Origin: Lumnitzera littorea
Lineage: Eukaryota > Streptophyta > Magnoliopsida > Myrtales > Combretaceae
NCBI GenBank assembly: GCA_024138015.1
Contig: JAMXBB010000011.1
Location: 69,162,679 to 69,226,678, forward strand
Length of the DNA stretch: 64,000 nt
Direction: 5' to 3'
Shown: positions 35,301-48,290 of the stretch, piece by piece
How positions within the stretch are numbered: position 1 is the first letter of the stretch
How the letters are laid out: every line of letters starts with the position of its first letter
Notes under the pieces: generated by a model
What the model saw: the letters and a program-made list of their open reading frames with translations, nothing else
The model's database searches: none
What the model was told of the DNA's origin: nothing
Made by a program: the position numbers and the translations under genes

Positions 35301-38300
35301 AGAGGCTACATTAGGTTTCACTTGAAATATTATAGTGTTCAAATGACCTTTTCTTTTTATTTTTCTGGTTACTAAAAGGCTAATTTACATCTATACCCTT
35401 GGTTTCGGTTCAATATATTAGGGTATATCCTTGGTTTTGGTTCAATATGTTAGGATATTTCATATTTATTCTTGCCTTGGCTTTCGGGGTGTAATTGTTT
35501 ATAAAATGCACGGATCATCTGCTTCAATCAAAGTCATTTTTGTTTCTCTCAATTCTGTCAATCCACATCCACTTATTGATCACTAGAGACCTTGCCAACA
35601 ACAGACTTAAAGAAAAGAAAGATTTAGGGATGAGAGGATAACGATTGTAAGGTGATAATCTTTCGTCCAAAGCTTTAACAGTTGATAAGCCTATAATATA
35701 TTTTCATTATTTAAAGAACAGTTTCTAATGAATAATCATTTTATAAACGATATTTTTTAAAATTCTGTTAATAGGTGCTTTAAGATTCTTATAAAGCATT
35801 AAAATTGAAAACTTTTCTTACATGAAGTTTGTATACATACTTTATGAAAGAAAAAAAAAAAAAAATTTACTGAAAAGTGAAAAGGTTTTTTATTTACCTT
35901 GTGGATATAGAACTTGCATATTTTGTTATGACGTTATTTTGAAGATTAATTACTGTAGAAGTTTCTAATTTATACTTGCTGCATATATTTTTGCAGATCT
36001 TCGAATATGTGAATAACATTCTGCATATTTTTTTGGTATTCCACATCAATGGAATTTTTTTATTTCTTTTTTTTTTTTATTTTAATACTAACGGAATATG
36101 TGTTTTTATCGGCCATTGTCGTTTTTCTTAAATTAAGGTAAAATCAAAGTTATCGGGTTAACGTTGCTGCTGACCATGTACCATCCTCTAGCAATTTAAA
36201 TATCGCTATTGCTGATGGAGACCTTGCTCTTAGGATGCAAAGACATGGAGAGATGAGGATGGCGATTGGGACATATCAATAAAATAAAATAAATACCGCA
36301 AACAATGAGTTAAAAGAATATTATCCGTTGGCAGCAAGGCAGTGTTCAAAGGATGTAAAGAAACTTTGGAGACCACAGAGTTGTTCATAGAAGAAGCCAA
36401 TCAATCGTTGATTATGAATCAAGGTGATGTCATTTCCCACAATGGATTGCTAGATGATGAATGAAGCAACATCTCCTCCATCAGATGTGTTATTATTCTT
36501 AAAAGTTTTCTTTTTTTTTTTCAAAATTTAAATATCATTTATACTAAAAATTATGAGAGTCAAATTGCAAGTCAATATTATCTCTAAAGATAAATAACAT
36601 CAAATGCGAATATGATAAAATCAAATAAAAAAAAAACAAAATAGAAATTGAAATTCAATACCAATTTAAATTGAAGACGAGGGATAGACTTCCAACTGTT
36701 GGTTATAATAATATCTCATACACGTGAAACTAACTTGGTTGGACTTTCATTATTTTTGTTAATTAGCTTGAATCCATCAGTGAAATCTTATACATTGATT
36801 ACATGCACCGTATATACGTTGACTTAGTGCAGTATTAGGATGAGTATGAAGTCATATCATATATTTTATAACAATATATCTAAAAATTTAAAACAGGACC
36901 CTATCCTATAACTTTTGATATCCATTTTAAAATTTATTCAACAAAAGCATAGCAGTTTCCACTTTGAGAGTTCCCCTGAATTCTTAATTCAATTTTGACT
37001 ATGAATAATTCGATCTATCATTACATTTTTTAAATTCAAATGCACGTTTGGTTTAGGCCAGTTTTGCATAGCTAAAGCTAAATAGATGTAAGAAATAAAA
37101 AATGAATTTATATGTGTAAGGTTGTGGCCGAATAAATACCATCAAGAGTCAAAAGAGGGTTGTAGGTTTGGGAGTTTAATTGATGTGCTAATACTTTTGG
37201 ATGACCGATGGATGTCATTTGTGGTCATAACATTATAATCTTAGCTGAAGAGATGGTGCCTAATCTAATGTTTGCGTTTTATTGCCATTCGACTAAAGCA
37301 TTATCAAAGTTCCTTTTTGTATATATTGCAGAACCATTGTTTATTATTATTAATTATTATATATAACTGTCGAATGATTCTTCTAATCTTTATTATATTT
37401 TTCCTCAAAGCATTTTATTCTTCTGTATCCTTTTATCTCTTTTATTGTGTATATCATATTTGTTGAATATATTTAGACAAGAAGAAATTCTACATATATT
37501 GTTATTCATAGACAATATATCAAAAACGTTAAATAGGACTATGAGTATAATTCTTCCTGGATATTATTAAATTTTACATAGAAATATGAGGGTTCGATAG
37601 TTAATAATTAGTTTTGTAGTATAATTCTTATTTTTCTTTTCCTATCAAAGTTCAACAATTTCTTTTTTCAATTTTTAATTTATTGTGATTCACACTATGC
37701 TTTATATTATGTTGCAAGCAATAATATCAAAACGAAAAGTTAATTAATGCCTTCAAATTTGCATTCTTGTACATGAACAAATGATATATTCATGGAAAAC
37801 CCATTGACTAAGTTGAAGGATATTTTTTTCTTTTCTTTTCTTTTCTTTTTTCCTTGCACGAATTAAAGTGATAAGCATATTAGAGATTTTAATCCTTAAT
37901 GAAGTAAGAATCACTAATATAATTGTAATATAGTTTTATAACAAATAATATTGTGCATTTAATTATAACTTTCTTAGCTTTATTTCTATTTAACCATGCT
38001 ATGTGGAGTGATGGTTTGATCTTTAGCCATTATACATTTCATGACCCCAAACCTTTTGAACTACTTTGCTTAGAAAAAAATTGATACTTCAATTGAGTTA
38101 ATATGTGATTGTGTATGTTTGTTAACAGTGTGCTATTTTTAGTATGGGCCATAAACAACAAATATAGAGGATACTTTTTTTATTAGGCACTTAATACTTT
38201 TACTTAGTCAATTATATTTATCAAAAGAAACCGTAATTAAATAATTAGTATTATTTAAGAATATTTTTTATTGTTGATGAAAGGAAATAAATGCCATGGT

Positions 38301-39680
38301 TATTGGCTTGCTTAATGCTTAACAAAAGAAACTTCTATTGGGTAACAGTAACACACAAGAAATAATATTAATTAATGCAAAATTAATTATACATAAATAA
38401 TTCATATGTACCAATAATTTTGAAAAATATACATGAGATGTGTACAAAATTCATTATAAATGATATTTATTATGCTTGAGACATATACAAAATTTTATTA
38501 AGAGTAATTAAACAAACATAAAATTAATTTTCTACACACATTTTCCATATAGATGATGAGATTTTTTAATTTCTTTTTTTTTAATTGTAATGGTAATGAT
38601 ATATATATATATATATATATATTTGGACAAATGGTTGTCATATAATTTAGCTAATTAATATGTCATAAATTTTTCTATACAATTTTGTATATCTTTCGTA
38701 TGCACATTGCCATGCAAGCTTTCTAGCCTATAACCATTTGATTATCAATTGAGTTGCTCATTTATGGAGTTATATTTAGTACCTCTCATTAGGAATTAAC
38801 TAAGCAAGAATAAAGGATCAAAATTAATTGGTATTAATTTTAGTATTGACTCCATACTACCTACTATTGGTTCATACATTGAATAAATTAAAACATTAAA
38901 ATGATATCAACATGTTGAGTTTTTAATGCATAGCGAGTGATGGAATGAAATTATTATTTCTCTAAATAGATTAATTATTGTTATTACTTTTTTTTTTTTG
39001 CAATTAGTTACTTTGAGTTATATTTTAAATTGTATTAATGCATTTTCATAATTTTTATCATATTTAATATAATTTAAAAAACTCTTGCTTTTATATTTTA
39101 TTATAGCAAATTATTATTCAGTGTAAGTCATTATTTATAATATGTTATAATGTCCATTAATAGTTTTTTTTAGGTAATACATAAAATATTAAATTATCTT
39201 TACATTTGTTATTATAAAAAAAAAAAAACTTATAATCATAATTTGGACTTTTTTCTCCTTAATGTAGACTCCTAACTGGTTTAATATAATTTTAGAAGGT
39301 CTTGCTTTTTTATCATCAACCTAAAGAATTATCAATCAAATAGTCAACATTTATTTTGTAAAATCATTCTCCAAAATTTAAAGGTAAACAATCTGAAAAA
39401 AAAAAAAAAGATCGTAATAATGCAAATAAAGAATCATTTAGCAATATAGCTAAGAGAATGAATATAAAATGAGCCATTTATTTTGGAAGTGCATTTTACA
39501 TAAACTTTTTTTTTTTGGTTTAATGTTCAACATGCAATAAATAATGGTGATCAATTCTACATTTGTCCAAAATAATATGATTTTTTTCCTAAATAAAATA
39601 TCATAAGATGTTCATATTCTAAATTTTCATATTTATTCGTCTTAATTGTTTAAAAAAAAATATAATAATTATTCAAATAT
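29362..39680. other. Gene-poor AT-rich intergenic DNA
   Basis: About 10 kb with no supported gene, RNA gene or well-bounded element. Homopolymer A and T tracts are frequent. A ~30-bp phrase (TTGGTTTCGGTTCAATAT and variant) is directly duplicated at 35398-35460. A short stretch near 36160-36290 reads open with a balanced composition but belongs to no family I recognise. Decayed repeats are likely but cannot be bounded by eye. Confidence 0.5.
38599..38622. repeat. (AT)12 microsatellite
   Basis: Uninterrupted AT dinucleotide run. Confidence 0.95.
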
Positions 39681-39689
39681 TTATCCACC

Positions 39690-40060
39690 CATTCTGCGAG
39701 CCCTTTGACCTAGTTTATACATAAATAGGAATCTAAGGATGGTCAAACATAATATGTGTTGATAGGTATTTTTAATCAATAGGCAGGAAATGTAAATTAA
39801 TAAGATTGAGCCTTTAGCCCAACACTCAAGCTCGATCCAATAATGTAGTTCGAGTACAACTTTCACTGACCCGCTATATATACCATATAAGGCCTCTAGG
39901 TAAGGGACCCCTCTATTTCATTCTCTCACTCTAATAATCATTATCTGATGTCATTTATATGAGCAAAAAGGCCAATTTAGGCATTAAAGTGATTGCATTA
40001 GAGTACCCTGCGATACATCTTGTAACTGTTTTCTCATCTTGCAGGTATTTGTGTACTAAA
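39690..40060 (+). repeat. Possible Tat-like LTR relic
   Basis: A CTATATATACC TATA-like motif (about 39870) is followed by AAGGGACCCCTCTATTTC and a C/T-rich stretch CATTCTCTCACTC. A decayed ATATGAGCAAAAAGGCC...GTACCCTGCG segment comes next. This layout resembles the R-U5 region of Tat LTRs, including that of element B (CTCTCTCCTTGC...TTGAGCATCGGAG). No termini found. Confidence 0.3.
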
Positions 40061-42244
40061 ACAAAAATTGCCAATCATCAATATAGACACTCCAAGAGGG
40101 AAAAACCCCTTATCATATTAAGGACAAACGCAGAATCTAAGATCGAGGGGACTAGACTTACCACATCGAAATTACAATTAGAATTACTTAAATGCATTTT
40201 ATTTACTTAAAAATATTTTATAAACAAGTGTATCATGATACTTTCTAATATTTACTAGGAAAAAATCTTCAAATATTTTTAAGAAAATAGTAAATGGTAT
40301 TTAGTACACATTCCAACAAACTAAAAGAGTAATCTTCTTTCAATTTTATTGCAGTAAATATTGATGAAATTTAATCATTAGTTTATAAAAAAATTAAACT
40401 AATACATAAAACTTATATAAAATTCTACCATCAATCAAAATTTAATGGATAAAATAATATTAATATTTCATAATATATTTCAAACACATAACTAGAAGGT
40501 TTAATTAGTTAGTTATTTCTTGAGTGAAAGATCTACATAAAGATCTTATCTTAAGGAGTTAAATGATGAGAATAATAAAGATTGACTTGTGAACAAATTA
40601 GCTAAGAGCTAATGTTACTCTCTTGAAGAGGTCACGGCAAGTTGAAGCTAACCAAATAAGTTCAACTTCTTAAATATAGGTGTAATGGTGATGGCTCTCA
40701 ATAGAAGAATGGGTTGGGAACGAGTCTGAAATGATAGGACGAGAAGCTGCAGTTAAGAGCCGCTTGAATATTTTAAGGTGGGAGAACCTCCCATCACATG
40801 GCTCATATCCTGGAAATATAACTAAAATCATTCCCAACAAAGCCAACGAACGGAAGCAAAGCTTGCTATTATTATATTTTATTTTTACCTCTAGTTATCA
40901 CCGAAACTTCTTGAATTATACTACCTGCCTAATATAAACTCTTTTTTTTTTTTCTTTTTTCCCCTTCACGGACCTAAAATAATCTTTAACCGATAGAATT
41001 CTCATACATTAGAAAATAATGATTTATTTCATTTGCTCTTGATAGTCTTTGGAAGATTTGGTATGGTATCCAAGCACAGAAAATGAGTCATCAAGATTAG
41101 TTGTTAATTAGTACTTATTGGTAATTACCAATTGTATCACTATCAAAACATTGTGGAAATGGTTACTATTGGTTCTCAAAAGAACTCAACAATCCTATAT
41201 GTATATTTTGAAAGCTAGAGAGTCTCAAGCTATTGTCTTATTTATATTTCTGCTATGTTATAGCTTACAAAACCATACTATTATTGGGTTTTCGATTACT
41301 ACTTGTATTGCTCCTCAATAACATACCATATCATTTACATTGATTTTCCATAAATTATATTTATTCTCCATAAAATCCAACGGAGCATCGACCTAGAATT
41401 ATTTTTTATTAGCAATTACAGCCTATATAAAAAATTTTCCTATATGAGTCCATTCACAGCCAAATATCCGCTGTCGTGATCTCTGCAACAAGTCAACAAA
41501 ACAAACATTAAAGAAAGTAGATAGAGCTTTATAAATTAAAATTACACGCGACAAATTTTCCCACATAAGAGTCCATCCGTAATTAATGTAGAGCAAAAGC
41601 AAAATATTCCTACATAAGCTCTGGGAAACCTTCAATGTAGTTTTGAAGTAGTAAAGCAAAATCGAAAGAGATAAGACGAGGTCTCTTTTGTCTCAATAAA
41701 ACGCGCGATATTTCTCTTATCACTTAGTTCGTAGATGGCGCTGAACAATTCCCGAGAGCTTCCTTCTTGCTTGCCATGTAACGCTAATGACCTTTTTTGT
41801 TGATGCAGGACTTTGTACGATGCACCTCGAATGTTACTTAAGTTCCAATAGCATTATACCAGTATTTACATCCAAGCATATGACTAAGACGCATGCAACC
41901 ATATCATAAGCCTACTCAAGTAGGTAACTTTGGCTTGTTATTACTTTTATATATCAGGTTATCTATCCCTTACCCTAACTAGTAATCATACCGATACTTG
42001 TTTTTTAGCAAACTAAGCATATTGCTAATTAGATTACTATCAGTATCATAGAAGACAATTTATTTCTTATAACTCTAATGTATATTCTTATTAATATATA
42101 TATATATGTGTGTGTGTGTGTATACATACGTATGATAAATTACATATGTGTGTGTGTATGTCTTTATATCCAAAATTACATCATTTCCAAAATATTTTAA
42201 TATTGAGTGCATAAATATAAGTGATATTCAAATACTTGTATATA
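40061..42244. other. AT-rich intergenic DNA
   Basis: No gene supported. Short open stretches up to 83 codons have no family pattern. Contains the TA/TG microsatellite at 42093-42125. Confidence 0.5.
42093..42125. repeat. Compound (TA)n(TG)n microsatellite
   Basis: A TA run passes directly into a TG run; a second short TG run lies at about 42145-42158. Confidence 0.92.
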
Positions 42245-42675
42245 TAGGGACGTATGTAGAGGGGGGACAAAAGGGGTCCTTGCGGCCTTGCCCTTCTAAC
42301 ATCGAAAAAAATTAATTATTAGAATTCTTAGAAAACTAATAAATGCGTCTTATATTTACATTTTATGAAACAAATCATATCATGAAAATAGACTTAATTA
42401 AGTGGTTAAGTGCACTCTTCATAAGCACTAGGTCTTGAATCCAATTTCCATTAGAGCCATTGGTTTTTTAAGTTGCATCCTTATTGCCTATTTCTCAATA
42501 AATGGTTTTTTCCTCCTGTTTTTTCGTCACTATAGCCAATAAAATTAAATTTCATTTATTAAAAATAATGGTTAATAATAAGTATAATTGCAATAGCAAC
42601 TAAATTTTTTCTTTTTCTATGAGAAGTTCTAATGTTGATTTAAATAAGATGAGCCCAGCCCCTCTAGTTGCATGA
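42245..42675 (+). mobile_element. SINE-like relic with tRNA-type A and B boxes
   Basis: AAGTGGTTAAGTGC (about 42400) resembles a Pol III A box, and GGTCTTGAATCC (about 42442) resembles a B box. They are spaced about 30 bp apart, as in a tRNA-derived sequence. The surrounding G-rich start (GAGGGGGGACAAAAGGGG, 42260) and the end GCCCAGCCCCTCTAG (42655) look like matching ends of one repeat. It does not fold into a convincing functional tRNA by eye. Confidence 0.35.
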
Positions 42676-43250
42676 TGGTATAACTATCCATGTGTATATT
42701 TATGTATGTATTGATACATATATATAGGCAGAGATATATACATGCATATATCAGGTAAGTAATTTCAAATAACTTATAAAAGTAAGGTCGGGCAAGTTAT
42801 TGATCATATATTATACATGATTAACCAAATTTATGTATGGTGGCAATCTTTAAAAATACAAAATTTATTAAATACGGAAAAATTCTAAAGTTGGGCACTT
42901 ATAATTCCTCCAAATTGTTTATTTTATAAAATTTCTCTTTCAATGCAGTGTCGAGTTAATTTGTATAATATGCTATTGTTAATTTTATGTCAATTTTTAT
43001 TATAATTGGAGGCTATCCTAAATAAATGAGACTTCATTTGTTATGGGATCAAATTGAGTGATCAATTAACATGATGTTGTAATATAAGATATTAATATTA
43101 TGCATGAATGAGTATAGGAGGGTAGGATATGAAGCCTCATCTGTGTGTTACTTATGGTATAGGCTCCCAAAATTTGAAATTGTATCTACCCTGTAAAACT
43201 TTGAAGTCACTCAAGAACATGTACCCAATAGCAGCTACAAAGAGGAACCC

Positions 43251-44232
43251 TATGAAACTTGTAATTTTTAATTACGATATTGCAATATTAAAGTTATGAA
43301 GTAATTTTTTTAAAAAACCTGAATGTTAACTTTTTTGTAACATTCTATTTATTCAAATTGTACGAAAGCTCCTTACCCAGAAAAAAAAAATGTATGAAGA
43401 CACAATCTCTACTAGTTCGAATAATGACATCACAAATTCTATCTCAAGCATGTAACACTTTAGGCAAAAGTGACATCACAAAAGAAAAGTGAAAACATAA
43501 CATATTAATGCAGAAGATACACTTTCCCCCTCAACACAGCTTACAAATTTACTACAATAAGTTTATGAGTATAACATCATAACAGAAAAAAGGTAAGGTT
43601 GATAATAGGGAAGAAATGATACAAACAAGATAGAAAATAGGAACATAGAAATGAGATAAAATATAGGTTGATTAATGAAATAGAATTTTTTTTTTTTTTT
43701 TTTTTTAGGTTTCTTATGGATGATGGGCTTGGGCTATATTTATATGTTTATTTTCTTCCTCTTTGATAGAACTACAAGATATATGCTACCTTATGAGATT
43801 TGTAAAATTTTTAATTATAATTTTATAATATTAAATTTTTGAGGTAAATTTTCAAAAATCTAAATGTCAATGTTTCCGTAACATCTTATTTATTCAAATC
43901 ATATGAAGTCACATTTTCCATGAGTTTAAAATAAAAATGATATCATTAAAATAAAGAGTAACATATCCATAGGGAAGACATATCTTCAACATCTGCATAA
44001 CTTACAAATGCATTACCATAAGTAAATAAGTATAAAATTCAATTAAAGTATAAAGGAATAAGGTAAGATTAATAACAAGGAAGAAATGATACAAGAGGGA
44101 CATATAGAAATGTAAAAATGAAATAAGAGATTGGTGAAAAAAATGAAGTGGAAAATTTTTTTGAGTTTCTTATGAACAATGAGCTTGGTTAAATTTAATA
44201 TGTTTTTTTTTCTTTTTAATAGAACTTAGAAT
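43251..44232. repeat. Degenerate ~0.5-kb tandem duplication
   Basis: 43251-43782 and 43791-44232 run in parallel: TTGTAATTTTTAATTA, ...GTAACATTCTATTTATTCAAAT, ...GAAGAAATGATACAA, ...GTTTCTTATGGATGATGGGC and ...TAGAACT occur in the same order in both. Copies differ by many substitutions and indels. A T22 run (43686-43707) occurs only in the first. Confidence 0.7.
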
Positions 44233-44526
44233 GTAAAAATATAATATCAATTTACATTTATTATTATTTAATAATTTTTATTTGATGGGTATATAATACC
44301 TTCTGATAAATGCCATATATACCTTAAAATATAGAATCTAAAGCGATTAAAAGGTATTAAGACATCATATATATGTCTTATCCCTTGGAAATATGTTCTT
44401 AAAAAAATTAATTTGAAACTTACCTAATAACCTTCAATACCTACCAAGTAATTATCAAATTGAGTATGATATTATAGGATATAAGGTACAACAGGATCAC
44501 CGGTTTACAATATAAGCTCTGATTTA

Positions 44527-44657
44527 GAATTATATATTTTAATACGTTAGCATTTTTAAGAGGTACAAGTGTTTACTCTAAAAATTGTATTGGATTATAT
44601 ATTTTACTCCATTAGCAGTTTTAAGAGGTACAAGTGTTCGCTCTAGAAACTCTGCAT
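44527..44657. repeat. ~66-bp tandem duplication
   Basis: Two units share ATTATATATTTTA, then TTAAGAGGTACAAGTGTT and CTCTA in the same order (44527-44592 and 44593-44657). Confidence 0.75.
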
Positions 44658-45545
44658 AGTTACAATTTTGCTATTATAGGATATGTGATGGAATATAAGC
44701 TCGATAGGATGGCTTGTCCATTGGCATTTTTCCAACAAGAATATGCAACATGGGCTACTATTCCTTTAACTTTTCTTTTCTTTTGGGAACTATTCTCTTA
44801 ACTTTTGCACATAACCATTCGGCCATAATTTATCAGACAGAAATAATAAATAACTAAATGATGATCTTTGTGTCGATGAATGATAGGCAATAATTTATTC
44901 GACGAATGGTATAGATTCGGAAGCAAAATTAGGCGGCTGAGATTTGTTTATCTGAACACAAGTCTATGCAGCTGGAACCAACGATCCTCCCACCGGGAAT
45001 CTTAGGATTAAAATATATAAGATTAGTTTCCATGATTGTGAGCCGCTGATTGAAAGCTTGCTTTGTTAAATTCTTCATGTTTTATGTTTTTTTCTGATGA
45101 CCGTTCGTCGTGTTGTTGTAACTCATCACACCCGCTCAGGCTCGCCAGTGGCCATTTTTTCGTACGCCCATATAATACCATACATACTATATACATGTGA
45201 GTCTTGACTTAGATAAAAATGCATGTTGTAAAAGTAAATCTATTCATTTACGTGGAAATTGGATCCAAACTGCTGGTTTACGGTCTCTATATTGGAAAAC
45301 TAGAACCAATCTGGTCTATGATAGTTCGCAGCTTGTGCCGTCTAAACAACAAAATTCTTCTTTCTTTTCTTTAACAAAGTTGGTCTTAAAGAAAAGAAAA
45401 AAAAAAAGAAAAAAGAAAACACTTAGAGTTTTAAACTTAAAAAAGAAAAAATTTGGGCCAAAACTACAAACTATTTTCGAACCATATTTTATAGAAGTTT
45501 TAAAGGACTTAAATTTATTTATATGAAATACACTCACATTGAGTT
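44658..45545. other. Intergenic DNA with A-rich low complexity
   Basis: No gene supported. A purine-rich stretch (45385-45450, AAAAGAAA type) produces long but meaningless Lys- or Phe-rich open frames on both strands. Confidence 0.5.
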
Positions 45546-45549
45546 ATCA

Positions 45550-46430
45550 TATTATTAATATGGGACAAATGAAATATTAGGCTAAAACTTAAGAAGGGGG
45601 TGAATTAAGTTTTAAAAACAAATTCGTTTTTTTAAAATAAATTAAGCACTAAATACAATAATGAGTATAATCAAAATAATGATAAAATAATAATAAATAC
45701 GAAAGGTAAAAGAAATAGGGATAGAAAAGATCAAATCCTGATTTAACGTGAAGTTCAAATTGCTCCCAACCCTCTACAAATACATAATACCTCCAACTAA
45801 GGATTTCACACCACTTTATTAATTTTTCAATCTAAGCTCCAATAACGATACAAACACAAATTTAATTATATAAGTTTTCACACTTTTACACTCACAACTC
45901 TTAATACAAATCACAATCTCAACTCATAACATAAAACCCAATCTCAAGGATTGTTAGTGTTGTGCTTTTAACTCTCAATATTTTGCAACTAATAGTTCAC
46001 AAGCACTACACTTTAAATCTCTCTAAATATTAGCAAATTAAAATATAAGAGACAATGAGAATAATAGACAATAAGAGTATAAAAGAATGTTGAAATATTA
46101 CAATAAAAAATCAACTCTCTATTACCCTTGATTAGGTTATTGAGCATTTATATCATCATATTCAATTCTTCCTCTTACCATGTATTAAATGCTCTAACAA
46201 CTTATTGAAATAGACTTACTATTATGATAGTATTACATTCTTACCGTCATGATGGTAAGAAAAACAGCTACCGATACGAACACTGGCAAGTCTACCGTTA
46301 TGCTGGCTTGGAGAACAGAAAGCAATCTAACTTTTAATCTATACCACTTCACCGTTAAGTTGGTAACACTCTAGAGTTGTCAAGCCAGTAAGCTATTTTC
46401 ACCTATTTTCATATTTCAAACACAATATAT
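45550..46430. repeat. Unclassified repeat-like stretch (AAGGGGGTGAATTAAG type)
   Basis: AAGAAGGGGGTGAATTAAG (45588-45606) and a following ATTTAACGTGAAGTTCAA phrase (45740) resemble parts of dispersed plant retroelement or LARD-type repeats. Near 46225 there is a hairpin, CTTACCGTCATGATGGTAAG. No termini, LTR partner or protein relic was seen. Confidence 0.25.
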
Positions 46431-47650
46431 ACAACACAACCATAGAGTTCATCACTCATAAGGATTATCACATCTCTTCAACCAAATATATTATGCAGTC
46501 AATTGACGTTTAATTATTTGGCAAGACAATTAGTGCTTTTCAATTAACTCACATATAATCACATGTTTAACTAAACTCTTTGGTTTTTGTTCTCATCAAA
46601 ATCAATTAGCGAACTCTAAGTTCAACAACAAAAATTGAAAAGAAAGAATAATTAGTCTTAATCTTATATTTTTAAAGAACGAGAATAACTTTTGCTCAAA
46701 GTTTGTGTATATCAAATTAGACATATGCTTCAAAGTTATATTCATTTCTTGTGTTATTAAAAGTAATACATTAAATGGTGCGAATGAAAAATATTTTTTT
46801 TTTTTTAAATTAGCATGAAAATAGTTTGAATTTTTAATATTATTTAGCTTTTCTTTATGTTTTCTATAATATTTTTTTTATTTTACATTTGGCGCTTTGT
46901 GCTTTGTTTTTTTTTTTTTTTTTCTCTGCTGGTGAATCATATGAACTATCAGTTTACACAATAGTAGGGGTTAGACCCCGCAATTGAATCGTGGAATTAG
47001 AAACTTGTTCCATGGTTTAGAATTGTGGGCATGGTTCAAGTTTATTTTCAAGAACTGCTGGACTAATTCTCGGTGCAGACTTGAATCATGCCTAAGTCTA
47101 ATTTACATTGTTGTTCCCTTAAACAAACACGTCTCAAACCAGTGTTAATAATTCAAAGAATAATTTCCACAATTTTCAATATTAGTTACATATTTTGTAG
47201 AAATGTTCATAATCTTATTAGTAATGTCATTTTGTTAAGCATAATTGAACAAAGTAATAAACATCATTTGCGAACTCTAACAACTAACCCAAAGTTAATT
47301 TGCTGAAAAATCAAAGCTAATTCTTTAGGTCATTTTTATGAGCAAGTTGTAGTTGAGTAGTTAAATGTGTCAACTGAAAATTGATGATTTCAATAATAAT
47401 TGGATAGATAGATGGATAATAGAGTTGATGGATTCCAAAAACAGAGATAGACACTTAATTATGGATTTATTTTTAAAAATAAGTATCAATCTTTAGTAGG
47501 TTTAGAGATATAGGAATGAGGTTATCTTCATTACCAAGTTTGTCTAGATCAAGTTATTGCAGCAGTGAAAAATGGCTTTTAACACCATATAGAATAGAGG
47601 AAAGCTAAGGGAAGGAATTTGAGAGGATAGACGTAGTAGAGATTTAAATA
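46431..47650. other. Intergenic DNA
   Basis: No gene supported. Several T-runs (46790-46806, 46906-46923). Confidence 0.5.
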
Positions 47651-47654
47651 TTTT

Positions 47655-48027
47655 TTCATTATTTGGTTAGAAGGAAAATTAGAATGGAATGGAATTGGGG
47701 TGGAAAGATTTCCATGCCATAGCAAAATTTTTTTCCTCCTAACATGAAGGAAAGGTAGAAGGAATTAAAAAAAGATAATTTAATCTTCCATTTTGCTTTG
47801 TATAATTGATTAAGTTATTAAATTTTATACATATTCTAGTAATTTGATCGTACATCACTTTTTTTTCCTTATGAATAATTAAAGTCTCTTCCTCTTTTGC
47901 CATTCCTATAAACAAATATGTACAAAAGAATCATATATCATAATCTTTTTCCTTTTTCCTACTCTTCACCCCCACCCCTCGGCTTTCCTTCCTACTTAGT
48001 TCCTTCCCTTTTTCCAAACATAATGTG
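47655..48027. mobile_element. MITE-like element with imperfect terminal inverted repeats
   Basis: The left end, CATTATTTGGTTAGAAGG, matches imperfectly the reverse complement of the right end, CATTATGTTTGGAAAAAGG. The interior is GGAATGG-rich at the left and CCTTCC-rich at the right. No coding capacity. Boundaries approximate. Confidence 0.35.
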
Positions 48028-48054
48028 AGGAGTTAAAAAATGCAACACAATATA

Positions 48055-48290
48055 CTTGATCGTGATCTCCTCTCCCTAATGGTTGATATTGCAAAATAAA
48101 TCATTACATTGTCCCCTCCACCTATTGATTTTATTAAGCTCAATAGTCATGGTGCTTATAACCCTTCAATAGGTAAAAGAGTTCTATTTAGTCTATAGGG
48201 ATTTGTTAATGGTGGATTTTGGCTCTTAGGCTTCCTTAAAGTGAGCTTAACCTAAAGCTTTCCAAGCTTGAAGGCAAAACAAGAAGTCTA
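48055..48290 (+). pseudogene. LINE RNase H domain relic
   Basis: Plus-strand translation reads PPPIDFIKLNSHGAYNPSIG, then GGFWLLGF and a further ~20 residues. It matches the start of the RNase H domain found in plant L1-type LINE ORF2 and related copies (PPP.G..KLN.DG......G...GG..R...G.WL.GF). The first catalytic Asp of KLNxDG is His here. Stops follow within 40 codons. No RT part or poly-A tail was found nearby, so this is a fragment. Confidence 0.5.

Noticed and set aside
36160..36330. Short balanced-composition stretch that might be an exon or gene fragment
   Set aside because: It reads open only briefly, has stops on both sides, and matches no pattern I recognise; too weak to list as a gene.
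42395..42460. A functional tRNA gene
   Set aside because: A- and B-box-like motifs are present, but no full cloverleaf or acceptor stem can be formed by eye; kept only as a SINE-like relic.
45197..45537. Lys-rich plus-strand and Phe-rich minus-strand open stretches
   Set aside because: Both come from an A/G-rich low-complexity tract; no homology pattern.
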